64,000 nt of DNA, from assembly GCF_003711515.1 (NCBI RefSeq), contig NW_021167079.1:2640323-2704322 (forward strand). Reading direction: 5' to 3'. Positions within the stretch are counted from its first letter, which is position 1; the number at the start of each line of letters is the position of its first letter. Made by a program: the position numbers and the translations under genes. The notes beneath the pieces were generated by a model. That model was not told the origin of the DNA. It was given only the letters and a program-made list of their open reading frames with translations, and made no database searches. The DNA is from Sodiomyces alkalinus F11 (lineage: Eukaryota > Ascomycota > Sordariomycetes > Glomerellales > Plectosphaerellaceae). This document shows, piece after piece, positions 10,607-20,708 of the stretch.

Positions 10607-12724
10607 CTAGTCCTGGCTGGCGCTCAAGTCGGCGTTCTTATCCCACAGACTCCGCAGAATGGCATTGATGCCGTCGTTGCCGGCCGGGGCACCTTCATCG
10701 TCTTCGCCCCCGACGAGACTCGACCCGCTGAGCCCGGTGCTGGTCTCCCCGTCGAAACTGGACCCGCCGCCTCCGACGCTATGTAGTGTGCGTATCGATT
10801 GAGCGCGCGACGTCACGGGGTCGCGGTCGCGGTCGTCGGCCAGGGCCGCCGCCGGCTCTGTGCCGAGGGTCACTTGTCGCGAATGCGCTGTGCCGGGTCG
10901 GGAGGCGGGTCGGGAGGGAGGCGCCAATGCCATGGTCGTCTTATTACCGTTGACAGCCGCCGAGCCAGGTGGATTGGCGACGCCGTTACGACCGGTGGTG
11001 GTGGTGGTGGTGGTGGTGGTGGTGGGGATGCGCTGGGTCTTGGTTGCTTCCTGCATTTGGGCAATGCGGTCGAGAGACCTGAGCACGGGGTTCTGGTAAC
11101 GGCGGACGCTGAGGTATTCCATGCCTGTGCGCTCGAGCTGCTTGGCCACGCGAGGGTCGCGGGTCGTGCTGCCGTCGTATCCTGGGCCGGCCACGCCGAC
11201 AAACGGGGTGGCGCCCCCGGGTCCCATGCCCATGCCCATGCCCATTCCTATGCCCATTCTTCCCAGGCCCATTCCCATTCCCATGCCCATGCCGCCTAGG
11301 GCCCCCATTCCTCCACCGCCGGACTGGCCCGGCTCTATGGTTGAGCTCGCGCGCTGAAGGTTCAGCTTTTGCTGGATGCGCGATTCCTGGGCGGGCGGCG
11401 CAGCGCGTCGCGCCTTGCGAGGGGCGAGAGCGGTCCCGTCGTCGCCCTCATCGTCGTCGTGGTAGATAGAAGACGCGGGTCGTCGGGTGGTATCGTCCGA
11501 TCGGCGGCTGTTGGGCCGCGAAACGTCGCTGGTCCGGTACAAGGGCCCGTCTTGGGTGCGGCCGCCCGAACTGGAGGCGCCAACGAAGTGCGATGTCAGT
11601 TCGCATCCTTCGGAACTGCCGGTGGCGGCTAGGCCGTCGTTGAAGCCGTTGAAGCCGGCGTGGGTGAGGGCTGAGCGAGGCCTGGAGGGGTCGGGAGTGC
11701 GGTTTTGTGACACTGAGGCGGTGTCGGCCGTCATCATGGGCGGGGCGCCTTGGGACGGTGTCCTCTGGAGGAGTCTTGTGGTTAGGTATTCCCTGCGCTG
11801 GGCCGTCTCGCGGTCGACGGTAGTTGTTGATGAGGGGGGTGATGATTGCGAAATGGCTGTTCCTTGCGACCCTCTCCTGTGTCGGTGCTCGCCTCGTATG
11901 GTTCTTGCCGCCTCGTCGTCCCGTGCGTCTCCTGGAGTCTGGGGTCGCGAATTACTCGCGCTGCCCCCAGGTTTGGCGGAAGACTGACCGCTGGCCATGG
12001 AACCGCGACGCGAGAGGTAGGGGGAGGCCGAGGCGCTAGCGTCGACCCATTCGTCGTCTTCGTCTTCGTCCTCGTCTTCGTCCTGGTCGTCGGTGCCGAG
12101 GTCGAAATGAACCTGGGACTTGGCGGAGGTCTTGACCTTGTGTTCCGGCTCCGGTTCGGGTTCCGGTTCTGGGAGGTTGGGGTTGGAGAGGGAGCGTTTA
12201 AACTTGTCGGCGGACTTGGGGCGTTTCTGGACCTCGACTTGAGACTTGTTGCGCCTGAGGTTAGCAGACGACGAGTCGCGCGACAGCTTGGCTTCGGATT
12301 GGACGCGTCGGTGACCGTGAGGTTGAGTAGGACCGTCGTGGGCGGTATACCGCTCGGGCGAGGGAGAAGCGTTTCGTCGGTGGTTCAGCCTCGAGGCATT
12401 CGAGCCATGCTGCTTATACAAGGCTTTCGCGGAAGGGACGCGGCCATGCAGTCGTCCGGTGCTGACGACGTGTTTTTGGGTATGGTGTTTGGTGCGATGA
12501 TGTGGGAGCTGGTAGTGCTGCTGGTTCTGTGAAGCGGTGGTATTATTGTTCTCGCGGGCCTGGTCGCTTGTATGGGATTTATCGCTTGAACGATGATTGA
12601 GGCCAGGACGCTTTGATTGGTTGGGCGTGGCAGTGTTCGCATTAGTGGAAGGAGCTGAAGTCGAGGTAGAGACGGTGGTTAGAGAAGCCCCGTTCCCGTT
12701 GGGGTTGATCTCGTCGTTGGCCAT
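10607..12724 (-). CDS. TCO89-like low-complexity protein (putative TORC1 subunit)
   Basis: Single-exon frame of 705 residues, from the ATG whose complement is at 12722-12724. The protein is largely disordered. It has a basic, Ser/Asn-rich N terminus with the HGRVPSAKALYK motif, then an ERYTAHDGPTQPHGHRRVQS segment. These are followed by EPEPEPEPE, a DEDEDEDEDDEW acidic run, the SASPYLSRRGS motif, a Gly-Met repeat (11219-11300), ten threonines (near 10994-11024) and the C-terminal AILRSLWDKNADLSASQD. This order resembles Pezizomycotina proteins annotated with a TCO89 domain, a TORC1 subunit in yeast; that link is from memory of the family and is moderate. The frame stays open upstream through poly(A) encoding poly-Lys, but the Met after the tract is the more credible start. 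Confidence 0.6.
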   Translation of the reverse strand: MANDEINPNGNGASLTTVSTSTSAPSTNANTATPNQSKRPGLNHRSSDKSHTSDQARENNNTTASQNQQHYQLPHHRTKHHTQKHVVSTGRLHGRVPSAKALYKQHGSNASRLNHRRNASPSPERYTAHDGPTQPHGHRRVQSEAKLSRDSSSANLRRNKSQVEVQKRPKSADKFKRSLSNPNLPEPEPEPEPEHKVKTSAKSQVHFDLGTDDQDEDEDEDEDDEWVDASASASPYLSRRGSMASGQSSAKPGGSASNSRPQTPGDARDDEAARTIRGEHRHRRGSQGTAISQSSPPSSTTTVDRETAQRREYLTTRLLQRTPSQGAPPMMTADTASVSQNRTPDPSRPRSALTHAGFNGFNDGLAATGSSEGCELTSHFVGASSSGGRTQDGPLYRTSDVSRPNSRRSDDTTRRPASSIYHDDDEGDDGTALAPRKARRAAPPAQESRIQQKLNLQRASSTIEPGQSGGGGMGALGGMGMGMGMGLGRMGIGMGMGMGMGPGGATPFVGVAGPGYDGSTTRDPRVAKQLERTGMEYLSVRRYQNPVLRSLDRIAQMQEATKTQRIPTTTTTTTTTTGRNGVANPPGSAAVNGNKTTMALAPPSRPASRPGTAHSRQVTLGTEPAAALADDRDRDPVTSRAQSIRTLHSVGGGGSSFDGETSTGLSGSSLVGGEDDEGAPAGNDGINAILRSLWDKNADLSASQD

Positions 12725-12732
12725 AGTAGTGA

Positions 12733-12734
<2 letters not shown>

Positions 12735-12779
<45 letters not shown>

Positions 12780-12785
12780 GGGGGG
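12735..12785. repeat. 44-base poly(T) plus G7 homopolymer (poly(A) on the coding strand)
   Basis: An uninterrupted run of 44 T (12735-12778) followed by seven G. On the minus strand this reads C7-A44 and ends ten bases before the ATG of the TCO89-like gene, so it falls in its 5' leader. The exact length may be affected by sequencing error. Confidence 0.9.
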
Positions 12786-13972
12786 TTCTTCTTTCCCGGT
12801 CGTTTTCCTTTCTCCTCTCCACCGCTAGTTTTCTCCACAAGGCAGACACGCCCAATAAGTCTTATTTGGGTGCACTGTGTTACCTTGCTCTGCCGGTCAT
12901 CATTTAATGCTGCGTAACATAAGCCGGGGTTGTTATTTAGGGTTGTATATGTTGGCCGAATGGGGAAAGTCGGTGATGAGCAATGGTGACGCGAGTTAAA
13001 GAAAAATCATTGACTGATAGGGTGCCAGGATAGCGGGACCCAATGGCGAAAACCGTCGTAGGTTTTGTTTCTTGGACTGGGCGGTCCAATTGGGCAAATT
13101 TGAGACGAGCCCTGCGAAATCGATGGGTGTGGGGGAAGAGAGAGAGAGAGAGAGCAATCGATGCGATGCGATGCGATGCGATGTGTGATGTGTGATGGGC
13201 GATATATGATGATGACACCAGGGCGGGTTTTGTGGTTGCTGGTTGCTGGTGGACAACGATAAAAGGCATAAAAGGTAGGAGCCGAGGTTTATCGTTAAAG
13301 ATCGTTAAAGGCGGAATAGAAGAGCTAAAGACCGAATCACGAATTATCAGGATTAGGAATGACGGTGGCTGTGTTGGTAGGAAACCCAGGGCCTTGGGGA
13401 AAAAAAAAGAGAAGGGTCGGTGAGAAATACCTAGGAGAGAATGGTGAGATGATAAAGACGGAGTTGGTAACGTGTGCCCAGCCCATGGGAAAGTTTAAGG
13501 TACCTTATTAGGTATGGAAGCCACAGGGAAGAATACGACGATAAGATCACTTAAAGGTACTTCATAGTAGGTACCTGAGGTATACAGGGTTTTTTGAACT
13601 TCAGCCTGGTCCACTCGAGCTACCTTATTATTGTACTCGACTGTGTAATTACCTTTATCGGTCTTCAGTTGGTGATAAAGGCACGTGATATAACTCAGGT
13701 ACCCAAGGTATACACATCACGTAAGCTATATACGGGCCTTTGAACTTGAAGCTTGCTCTTCCTACCTAAACCAGAGGGGCAATATTAACACATCCAACTC
13801 TCATATCCATCACTACTCTTCATTGTCGATCACGAGAATTAACACTTGACATCTCTACCTCCGCTTTTGTCCTTCTCTTCTCGGGAAAAGAGACAAGACG
13901 GGCAAAAGTCTGTGTGAATCGCCCCCCTGCCGAAACAGACAAACACTTACTTGTGACGTCTCCTCGTCCACC
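12786..13972. promoter_or_regulatory. Shared upstream region of divergent genes
   Basis: Divergent intergenic region between the TCO89-like gene (-) and the SPF30-like gene (+). It has a GA dinucleotide run (13138-13154), a (CGATG)n microsatellite (13159-13183) and a cluster of AGGTACCT-type palindromes (13496-13517, 13555-13583, 13696-13713). The SPF30-proximal part is CT-rich. Confidence 0.5.
13159..13183. repeat. CGATG pentanucleotide microsatellite
   Basis: About five copies of CGATG/GATGC in the divergent promoter region. It is the reverse complement of the GCATC unit at 9309-9325. Confidence 0.8.
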
Positions 13973-15138
13973 ATGGCCAGCCAACTCGTCTCCCTCGAGG
14001 ACGACCGCAGGCAGTATCAGGAACAGGTACGCCAAGAGCCTTTTTACTCTAGCCCCGGCCCTGTCTGTCTTTACATACTGACTATTGCTCGTCTCGCAGC
14101 TTGACGTGGTCCTCGCTGGTCTCAAGGACGACCCTGACAATGCCGAACTTAAGACACTGCAGGCCGAGTTGAATGATATGATCTCCCTAATAGACGAATC
14201 CATTGCTGAGCTCAAGCCTAAGCAGCCGCAGAAGCCAGCTCCACCCGCGTCTCCCGCGTCTCCCGCGGAGGCCCCCGCCCCTGTCCCGTCCGAGCCGGAG
14301 AAATGGTCGCGAGAGAAGCACCCCGCCTTTAAAAAGTCCGCTCCCGTGCCGGAAGAATCCCAAGATGCCCCCCTTCCCGTCGTCAATTACAAGGTCAACG
14401 ACAACGTCCTCGCCAAATGGGTCTCGGGCGACAAGGCCTTTTACCCCGCCCGCATCGCCTCCATAACCGGTTCTTCCACCGCACCCATATACATTGTCAA
14501 GTTCAAGAGCTACGACACCACCGAGACGCTGCGCGCCAAAGATATCCGCCCCGTCTCCAATAAACGCAAGGCGGACGGAACACCAGCTTCCACCGGCGCC
14601 TCCACCCCGGCCACCGCTTCGCAGTCCACCCCGCCTTCGGTCGCCAGCCCCCCGGTCTCGGGCACTTTATTAGCTCCCGGCTCGGGCCCCACCCACAGCG
14701 ACAACAACGGAATCGTCACCTCGGCGTCGGCGAGTCTCTACCCCGAACAGCAGGCCAAGCTGGAGGCCCAGCGGAACGCGGCCGACGCCGCTGCCAAGCC
14801 CCCCAAGACGAAGAAGATCAAGGCCTCCAAGGAGCTCGAGAAGGGCAAGAATAAGTGGCAAGAGTTTAGCGCAAAGTCCAAGTTCGCCAAGTCTCACAAA
14901 AAGGACAGTATGTTCCGCACCCCGGAGGGCGTGCATGGACGAGGTACGTACTATCTTTTTGACTGGAACTCACTACCCCCCCCCTTTGGCACACTGCTTT
15001 CACCCTGCCGTGTTCTGATCACGATAATCGCTGCTCACATTTCCTTTCTCAGTGGGCTTCACGGGCTCTGGCCAGGCCATGCGAAAGGACCCTACACGTT
15101 CCCGGCACGTTTACCAACAATCCGATGACGTTGAATAA
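13973..15138 (+). CDS. Tudor-domain splicing factor, SPF30/SMNDC1-like
   Basis: Nuclear Tudor protein of the SMN-related splicing factor 30 group, expected to bind methyl-arginine on spliceosomal proteins and help tri-snRNP assembly. Exons 13973-14026, 14100-14943 and 15053-15138 give about 327 residues. An N-terminal helical segment precedes a Pro/Ala-rich linker. The Tudor fold begins at VNDNVLAKW (about residue 112) and ends near TLRAKDIRPV. A Ser/Thr/Pro linker follows, then the conserved basic C terminus: KNKWQEFSAK, KKDSMFRTPEGVHGRVGFTG and MRKDP. That C-terminal block, joined across the last intron, is what separates this family from SGF29 and other Tudor proteins. The first exon codes 18 residues. 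Confidence 0.87.
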
Positions 15139-15848
15139 GTTACATCTCTCCCCTGGCGACGCAAAAGCATTGCGTCAAAACAGCAGTCGGCACCACCCAT
15201 GAGGACACACATACGGCAAGGTTTACTTACGTACATATATCTAAAGCACTGAGAGGGGCGCGATTGGGTCGGCGTTTGGGGATTCGGGACGGTTCGGGAC
15301 TTCTTCACTTCATCACTGGTAACCCGCCTTGACCCGTCATGACAGAGGCTAACTGTTGGGTGTATGTATACGCGCCTTGGCCATAATTCCCGCGCTGGTT
15401 TTTATTTTCGCCTTGGCCCCTCCCCCGGCGGGAACGGGGCCTCTTCTCCTGCGCTATTCCCTAATACGCAAGTCAGTTGTACACCCGTAGTGTGGGATGC
15501 GTGTTGGAACGGAATGTCGCGGTGTCTGCTGCAAAAAAAAAATAAAAAATAAAAAAAAAAAATAAAGGAAAAAAAAAAGCAATGAACAGGTTCAAGATAC
15601 AAACTGAAATTGTAAACACCGAAAATACCCTCCCTTTTTGGAAACGATTCCTTTGGAACCTGTCATTATGTGTAGCCCCTGAATGCTTCCCCCCCCCCCC
15701 CCCCCCCTAACCGACAAAATGGGATAAAACCAAAGCAAGATGCGTGAGTGCAGGCAATGGTACATCTTGTTAAATATAGTACATATGATCGAGTCAAATA
15801 TAAAGAAGACAGACAACAGGAAAAAAGAGGCGATGGAAATCCCGATTT
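15139..15848. other. Convergent 3' intergenic region with homopolymers
   Basis: Lies between the 3' ends of the SPF30-like gene and IND1. It holds A-rich tracts (15531-15580) and a run of about 19 C (15689-15707). No gene was seen. Confidence 0.6.
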
Positions 15849-16934
15849 TCATGACTTGGACAAGTGAATCTTGGCGGCAACAGCCTCGGCCAACTTGACG
15901 AAAGCCTCAGCCCTGGGACTCTGGGGTTCGGCAACGACGGTAGGGCGGCCGCGATCCGCGTCGTCGCCGATGGAAGGGTGGAGGGGGATGTCGGCGAGAA
16001 GGGGCAGGTCCAGGTCGCGGCACATGCGGAGGACGCGATCGTGGCCGCCGAAGACGTGGGACGGATCGCCGCAGGACGGGCAGCGGTAGAGGCCCATGTT
16101 CTGGACGAGGCCGAGGATGTCGACGCCGACGGCGCGGAACATGTTGACGCCGCGGATGGCATCGCGGACGGCGAGGGCGTGCGGGGTGGTGACGACGAGG
16201 GCGCCGTCGAGGATGACCTGCTGGGTGATGGTCAGCTGGGTGTCGCCGGTGCCGGGCGGGAGGTCGAGGACGAGGATGTCGAGGCCGGAGGCGCCCCAGT
16301 CGACTTGGTGGAGGAGCTGCTGCACGGATTTCATGACCATGGGGCCGCGCCAGACGACGGGGCTGTCTTCGCCTACGAGGTAGCCCATGGACATGGTCTT
16401 GACGCCGTAGTTTGTGAGAGGGATGAGCTGGTTATCTGCATTGAACCGTGGCACGAGAAGTTGTTAGTTGTCTTGTCGACTCCAGGTTCCCGCCCCGGGC
16501 ATAGGATAGGAGAGTGAGGCAAACGCAACGCAACGCAACGCACTCTCGGATAAACGCGGCTCGCCAGAAAGGTCGAAGAGGGTAGGGATGGAAGGGCCGA
16601 AGACGTCGACATCGAGAATACCGGCGCGGTAGCCGAGACGGGCAAAGGCGAGGGACAGGTTGGCGGCGACGGTACTCTTGCCCACGCCCCCCTTGGCTGA
16701 GGTGACGGCTACGACTCGCTCGACGCCGCGAATCTTGCGGCGTTCAGGACGCCTGGGCCAGTGAGGCGGGGTCCCTGAACGGGGGAGTCCCTGAGGGGTG
16801 AAAGTAAGAGAAACAGTTAGTCCAGATATCGCAGGGGGGGGTGGGGAAAGATGTAAGAGATGCTTTACCAGCGGGTTCTCATGTCCGAGTCGTCGGAGGG
16901 TGCATTGGAAAAGACGGGGTAATGTCGATTTCAT
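15849..16934 (-). CDS. IND1: Mitochondrial P-loop Fe-S protein IND1/NUBPL
   Basis: Mrp/NBP35-type ATPase that delivers Fe-S clusters to respiratory complex I in the mitochondrial matrix. On the minus strand the exons are 16869-16934, 16544-16790 and 15849-16435, giving 299 residues. The first exon encodes a basic amphipathic leader (MKSTLPRLFQCTLRRLGHEN), a probable targeting peptide. The deviant Walker A motif TSAKGGVGKST is followed by LDVDVFGPSIP. Then come SPVVWRGPMVMK, LDLPPGTGDTQL and the conserved CPSC pair (YRCPSCG) that binds the cluster. The mitochondrial leader and CxxC separate it from the cytosolic NBP35 and CFD1. The second intron carries a CAACG microsatellite (16522-16541). 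A 217-codon antisense frame is a shadow. Confidence 0.92.
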
Positions 16935-17970
16935 AGTGCTGGAAAAGAGAAGAAAATAAGACAAGAAAAGGAAAAAGAAAAAAAGAAAAATAAAATAAAA
17001 GGAAAATAAAACTGGAATATATAATACTTGAATGATCAGCTAAAATTCGGGGTCCCAGACAGTAATTGATTCGAGTATATAATGTCTAAAGTGGTATCAT
17101 AGGTAGCTGAGATGAACTGAAGTGATGATGAGACTCGAGTCGTTTAAGAGATTCCCTTGTTCTTTGGTGAGGTTCGAATCCTTGTAGACGTCCCGTCCCC
17201 ACTGTATTGACCTAATCAGGCAAATTGATTCGTTGGAGCAACGCGATTTCAGATTTCACCAACCTCCCATTCTGGTTCCCTCCTACGCCGACGCGCGCTC
17301 TCAAGAAATCCGATCAAATTATTATTTATACTTTGTTTCTCATGATGCATGCGCTCATGCCGTACATTGGACTGCATTGATATCCAAAGAATGATCGACT
17401 CAAGCTATATTACTTAGTTTAATTCTCTGGTGAGTTGGATGTCGGCTTCCTTTCACTCCCTTTGGACTAGGATCCATGGTTCTTTTAGAAGCTCTCATAA
17501 ATGGGCGAGGCGAGCTGGACTGGGGACATTGAAAACTCATGAGCACGTCCTTCATGAAGGTCAGCGACTTGGAGTGGCAAGCTGTCACTTTCCCACCCCC
17601 AACCCAACGGTACCCGTATACCTTAGAACGTTGCAGTAATTCAGCAAGCGCTACCTGCACACTCACTCACCGCAACCACCTCCCTCCCTCACATGACCTT
17701 CCAGCGGTCTTCGGAGACAATAGTGTGTAAGACGGACTGACCACTGGACAGCCAGGTACCACAACAACCCAAACTTCAAGGGGACCGTCGAATGTTCATT
17801 AGAAACCTCTCTTTCCCACTATACGGTAGTCGACATTAACAACAGAGGGCGGTCTCGCCTCTCCCTATATTCTCCCACATTCTCCCACCTATCTACCGCA
17901 GAGCGTCTCCTATCTCTCTCATTACGACCCCCATCCTCCTTGACACCCAACTTTCTTTCCTTCCTTCGCC
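16935..17970. promoter_or_regulatory. Divergent upstream region of IND1 and the EF-hand gene
   Basis: Divergent intergenic region. It is A-rich just upstream of IND1 (16935-17010) and CT-rich before the EF-hand gene (17850-17965). A T-loop-like string near 17171 was examined and rejected as a tRNA. No gene was seen. Confidence 0.5.
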
Positions 17971-18543
17971 ATGCCCCCAACCATCCACAACTTCGACATC
18001 CACCAAGCCCGCCACGACTTCGCAACCCTCAACCCAGACTGGCGCGCCAACATCCAAGAAGCCTTCGCCCTCATCGACACCCAAAACGCCGGCTCCCTCT
18101 CCGCCCGCGAGTGGCCCTTCGCCCTGCAAGCCCTCGGCTTCACCCTCCCCAAGCCCGAGACCTACACCCTCCTCTGCGCCCACGGCGTGCCCCCCGAAGA
18201 CTTCGACCCGCACGGCGCCGGCCCCTCCGCCCCGCCGCAGCAGTGCCCGCCCGTCCGCCTGCGCATCACCCGCGACGTGTTCGAGGCCATCGCCGCCTGG
18301 CTCATCGCCCGCCGCGACCCGGCAGAGGAGGCCGACGCCGCCTGGCGCCTCTTCGACCCCCGCAACACCGGCCGCATCACCGTCGACGGCCTCCGCGCCG
18401 TGTGCCAGGAGGTCAACAGCCCCATGTCCGAGCCGGAACTGAAGCGCATGGTTGAGGCTCTCGACCTGACCGGGAAGGGGTGGGTCAGTAAGGACGAGTT
18501 TATGGATATGGCACGCGGTGCCGTGAGGGACCGGAGGACGTGA
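17971..18543 (+). CDS. Centrin/calmodulin-like EF-hand protein
   Basis: Intronless frame of 190 residues. A first EF-hand-like segment (LIDTQNAGSLSAREWPFALQ, about residues 33-52) is followed by ALGFTLPKPE, as in centrins. A 40-residue Pro-rich insertion comes next. The C-terminal half holds two more hands, FDPRNTGRITVDGLRAV and LDLTGKGWVSKDEFMDM. The loops are degenerate: Asn-Ala-Gly and Asn-Thr-Gly positions lack several acidic Ca-binding side chains, so calcium affinity may be weak. The layout fits a fungal centrin-like (CDC31-type) protein of spindle pole body or mRNA export context, but a divergent calmodulin-like protein is possible. Codon use is strongly C-ending. Confidence 0.75.
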   Translation: MPPTIHNFDIHQARHDFATLNPDWRANIQEAFALIDTQNAGSLSAREWPFALQALGFTLPKPETYTLLCAHGVPPEDFDPHGAGPSAPPQQCPPVRLRITRDVFEAIAAWLIARRDPAEEADAAWRLFDPRNTGRITVDGLRAVCQEVNSPMSEPELKRMVEALDLTGKGWVSKDEFMDMARGAVRDRRT

Positions 18544-19032
18544 AAAACCTGGGAAGGAGGAACGGTTGACGTGGCGCTGGTCTGGGAGACTTGGCATGGA
18601 AGCGATTCACAGTCATTTGGCGGCGCCACAATGCTAGGGGTGGTGATGCTGGTCGATCGCGGCAGTCAATGCAGAATTGGATGTGGGATGTGGGCAGGGA
18701 GGAAATACGCAGCATGTCGACGGAGTAAGAATACAATAAGGCCTCGCTCAACGCAAAACAATGGCCGTGCTATTACTTTTCTTGGGNNNNNNNNNNNNNN
18801 NNNNNNNNNNNNNNNNNNNNNNNNNNNNNNNNNNNNNNNNNGGTTGGGTTTCTTCTTCTTTTCTTTCCTCAGGCTAACAACGTCTGGTATCCGTATCCTA
18901 CCGTTGTTCCTCCCAACAACATATCTGCCGAGTCCCGTTGACGACAAGTCAAATTCATCAAGTCGTGACTTCCTCTCTCTTTCCCCTCATCCTGCACCTC
19001 TCTGCACCCGTCTATTCCAAGCTTTGGTGAAT
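18544..19032. other. Convergent intergenic region with assembly gap
   Basis: Between the EF-hand gene (+) and aldolase (-). It contains the run of Ns and otherwise T-rich, unremarkable sequence. Confidence 0.6.
18787..18841. other. Assembly gap (55 N)
   Basis: Fifty-five undetermined bases. The true length and content are unknown. The frames that read across it are artefacts. Confidence 1.
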
Positions 19033-20708
19033 TTACAAAACGCCGGCGGCACCGAAGTGGTCCAGGGCCTCCTTGACACGCGTGGTCATGGTCTTCTCCG
19101 ACTCGCGCACCCAGACACGAGGGTCGTACTTCTTCTTGTTGGGCTTATCCGCGCCCTCGGGGTTTCCGACCTGGCTCCTGCGACGGGGGTCAGTATGAAA
19201 GATCGGACTTTAAGCGGTGCCGCGCCACCCGGACACAAGACAGGGGCAAAGTAGGTACGCACTTCAGGTACTCGATGTTCTTCGTGACGTAGTCGCGAAC
19301 ACCGGTGAGATAGGCCCACTGCAGATCGGTATCGAGGTTGACCTTGACGACGCCATGGCTGATGGCCTCCTTGAACTCCTCGAGAGACGAACCGGAACCG
19401 CCGTGGAAGACGAAGAAGACGGGCTTCTTGTCGTTGTTACCGAGCTTCTCCGAGACGAAAGTCTGGTGCTTGCCAAGCAGCTCGGGGTGGAGCTTGACAT
19501 TGCTGTGAAATTGTTGTTAGTGACCACGGTTTTCAAGAGCGGCGAAGATATTATGTCATTGGACGCGAAGAGGCTTAGGCTTACCCAGGCTTGTAGACGC
19601 CGTGGACGTTACCGAAGCCGGCAGCGATAGAGAAGTAGGGGCTGATGGCGGAGAGCGTCTTGTAGATTTCCCAGATATCCTCGGGCTGGGTGTAGAGCGA
19701 GTTGTTGTCGACATCCTCGTTGTTGACACCATCCTCCTCGCCGCCAGTGACTAGAAAGATATGTGAGCAGGACTGACCGCGCAACCACGGGAAGAGAGGA
19801 GATAAAAGACAGGGGAAAAGGGGGTCAGCCATTCAGAGGCGCGACTTACTGCCAATCTCCATCTCGAGCCACTGCTTCATCTGTTCGCCCACATTAGGTC
19901 AGTATATGAGGCACAGAAAGGGAACAAGACGACGAGCGAAATAGGAGACGACGTACGGGAGCAGCGCGCTTCAGGTACTTGGCGGTGGTCTCAATGTTGT
20001 ACTGGACATCGTCCTCGCTGAGATCGATCATGTGGGAGGAGAAGAGAGGAGTGCCGGTCTTCTTGAACTCCGCCTCGTCGGCGTCAAGCATGCCGTCGAG
20101 CCATGGCAGCAGCTTCTTACTGTTTCAGACGTGTCAGTACTCGCTAACCGAGTCCGAAACTGTGCCAACGTACGCGCAATGGTCGGTGTGAAGAACGACG
20201 GGGACGCCGTAGATGGGAGCGATGGAGCGGATGTAGTGCGCCGCGGCAACGGCACCGGCGACGGAAGCCTCCTGCTTCTCGGCGCTGTTGGCGACACCCT
20301 TGCCAGCGAAGAAGGCGGCACCACCCTGGGACCTGAAATTGTAGTTAGAATCAAGGAAGTTACTTCTCTAGTGGTTCACTTTCGCGGATCGATTGAGGGC
20401 CGAACGCACGTCTGCAGGATGATAGGGGACTTGGAGTCGCGAGCGGCTTCGAGGGTAGCGACGACAGTGGAAGAAGAGGTCTAGCGAAAAGAAACAGATA
20501 AGCTGTTAGCGGTTTTCCACCCAAGGACCATATCGCATCGGAAAAAGAAGAAAAAAAGGGAAGATGGGATTGGGAAGACAAGATTGAGACATACCACGTT
20601 GACGGCAGGAATAGCGAAGCCCTTCTCCCTGGCGTAGGTGAAAAGCTTCATGACATCATCGCCGTAGATGACGCCGGGCTTGAGATTGAGGTCGGAAAGG
20701 ACACCCAT
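19033..20708 (-). CDS. FBA1: Fructose-bisphosphate aldolase, class II
   Basis: Zn-dependent aldolase that interconverts fructose-1,6-bisphosphate with dihydroxyacetone phosphate and glyceraldehyde-3-phosphate in cytosolic glycolysis and gluconeogenesis. Eight exons on the minus strand: 20595-20708, 20410-20480, 20174-20332, 19957-20119, 19850-19880, 19585-19750, 19263-19502 and 19033-19177. They give about 362 residues. Zinc-ligand and active-site blocks are visible: VVLHTDHCAKK, EMEIGITGGEEDGV, AAGFGNVHGVYKPGNV, FVFHGGSGSS and the VKVNLDTDLQWA phosphate-binding segment. Exon 5 is only 31 bases. Splice signals predict a 5'UTR intron (20714-20879) whose acceptor lies five bases before the ATG, containing a GAT/TGA repeat. 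Seven coding introns are many for a highly expressed glycolytic gene. Confidence 0.96.

Noticed and set aside
12735..12838. N-terminal poly-Lys extension of the TCO89-like protein
   Set aside because: The extension is encoded by a homopolymer and preceded by atypical sequence. The Met after the tract starts a normal N terminus.
15864..16517. 217-codon plus-strand frame
   Set aside because: Antisense shadow of IND1, with biased Gly/Asp/Val composition and no domain.
17168..17190. GGTTCGAATCC, like a tRNA T-loop
   Set aside because: No matching acceptor stem, D-arm (A box) or anticodon arm could be found upstream. A similar string at 44388 lies in an intron and also fails.
17893..18597. 234-codon minus-strand frame
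   Set aside because: Antisense shadow of the EF-hand gene, low-complexity Gly/Val/Glu composition.
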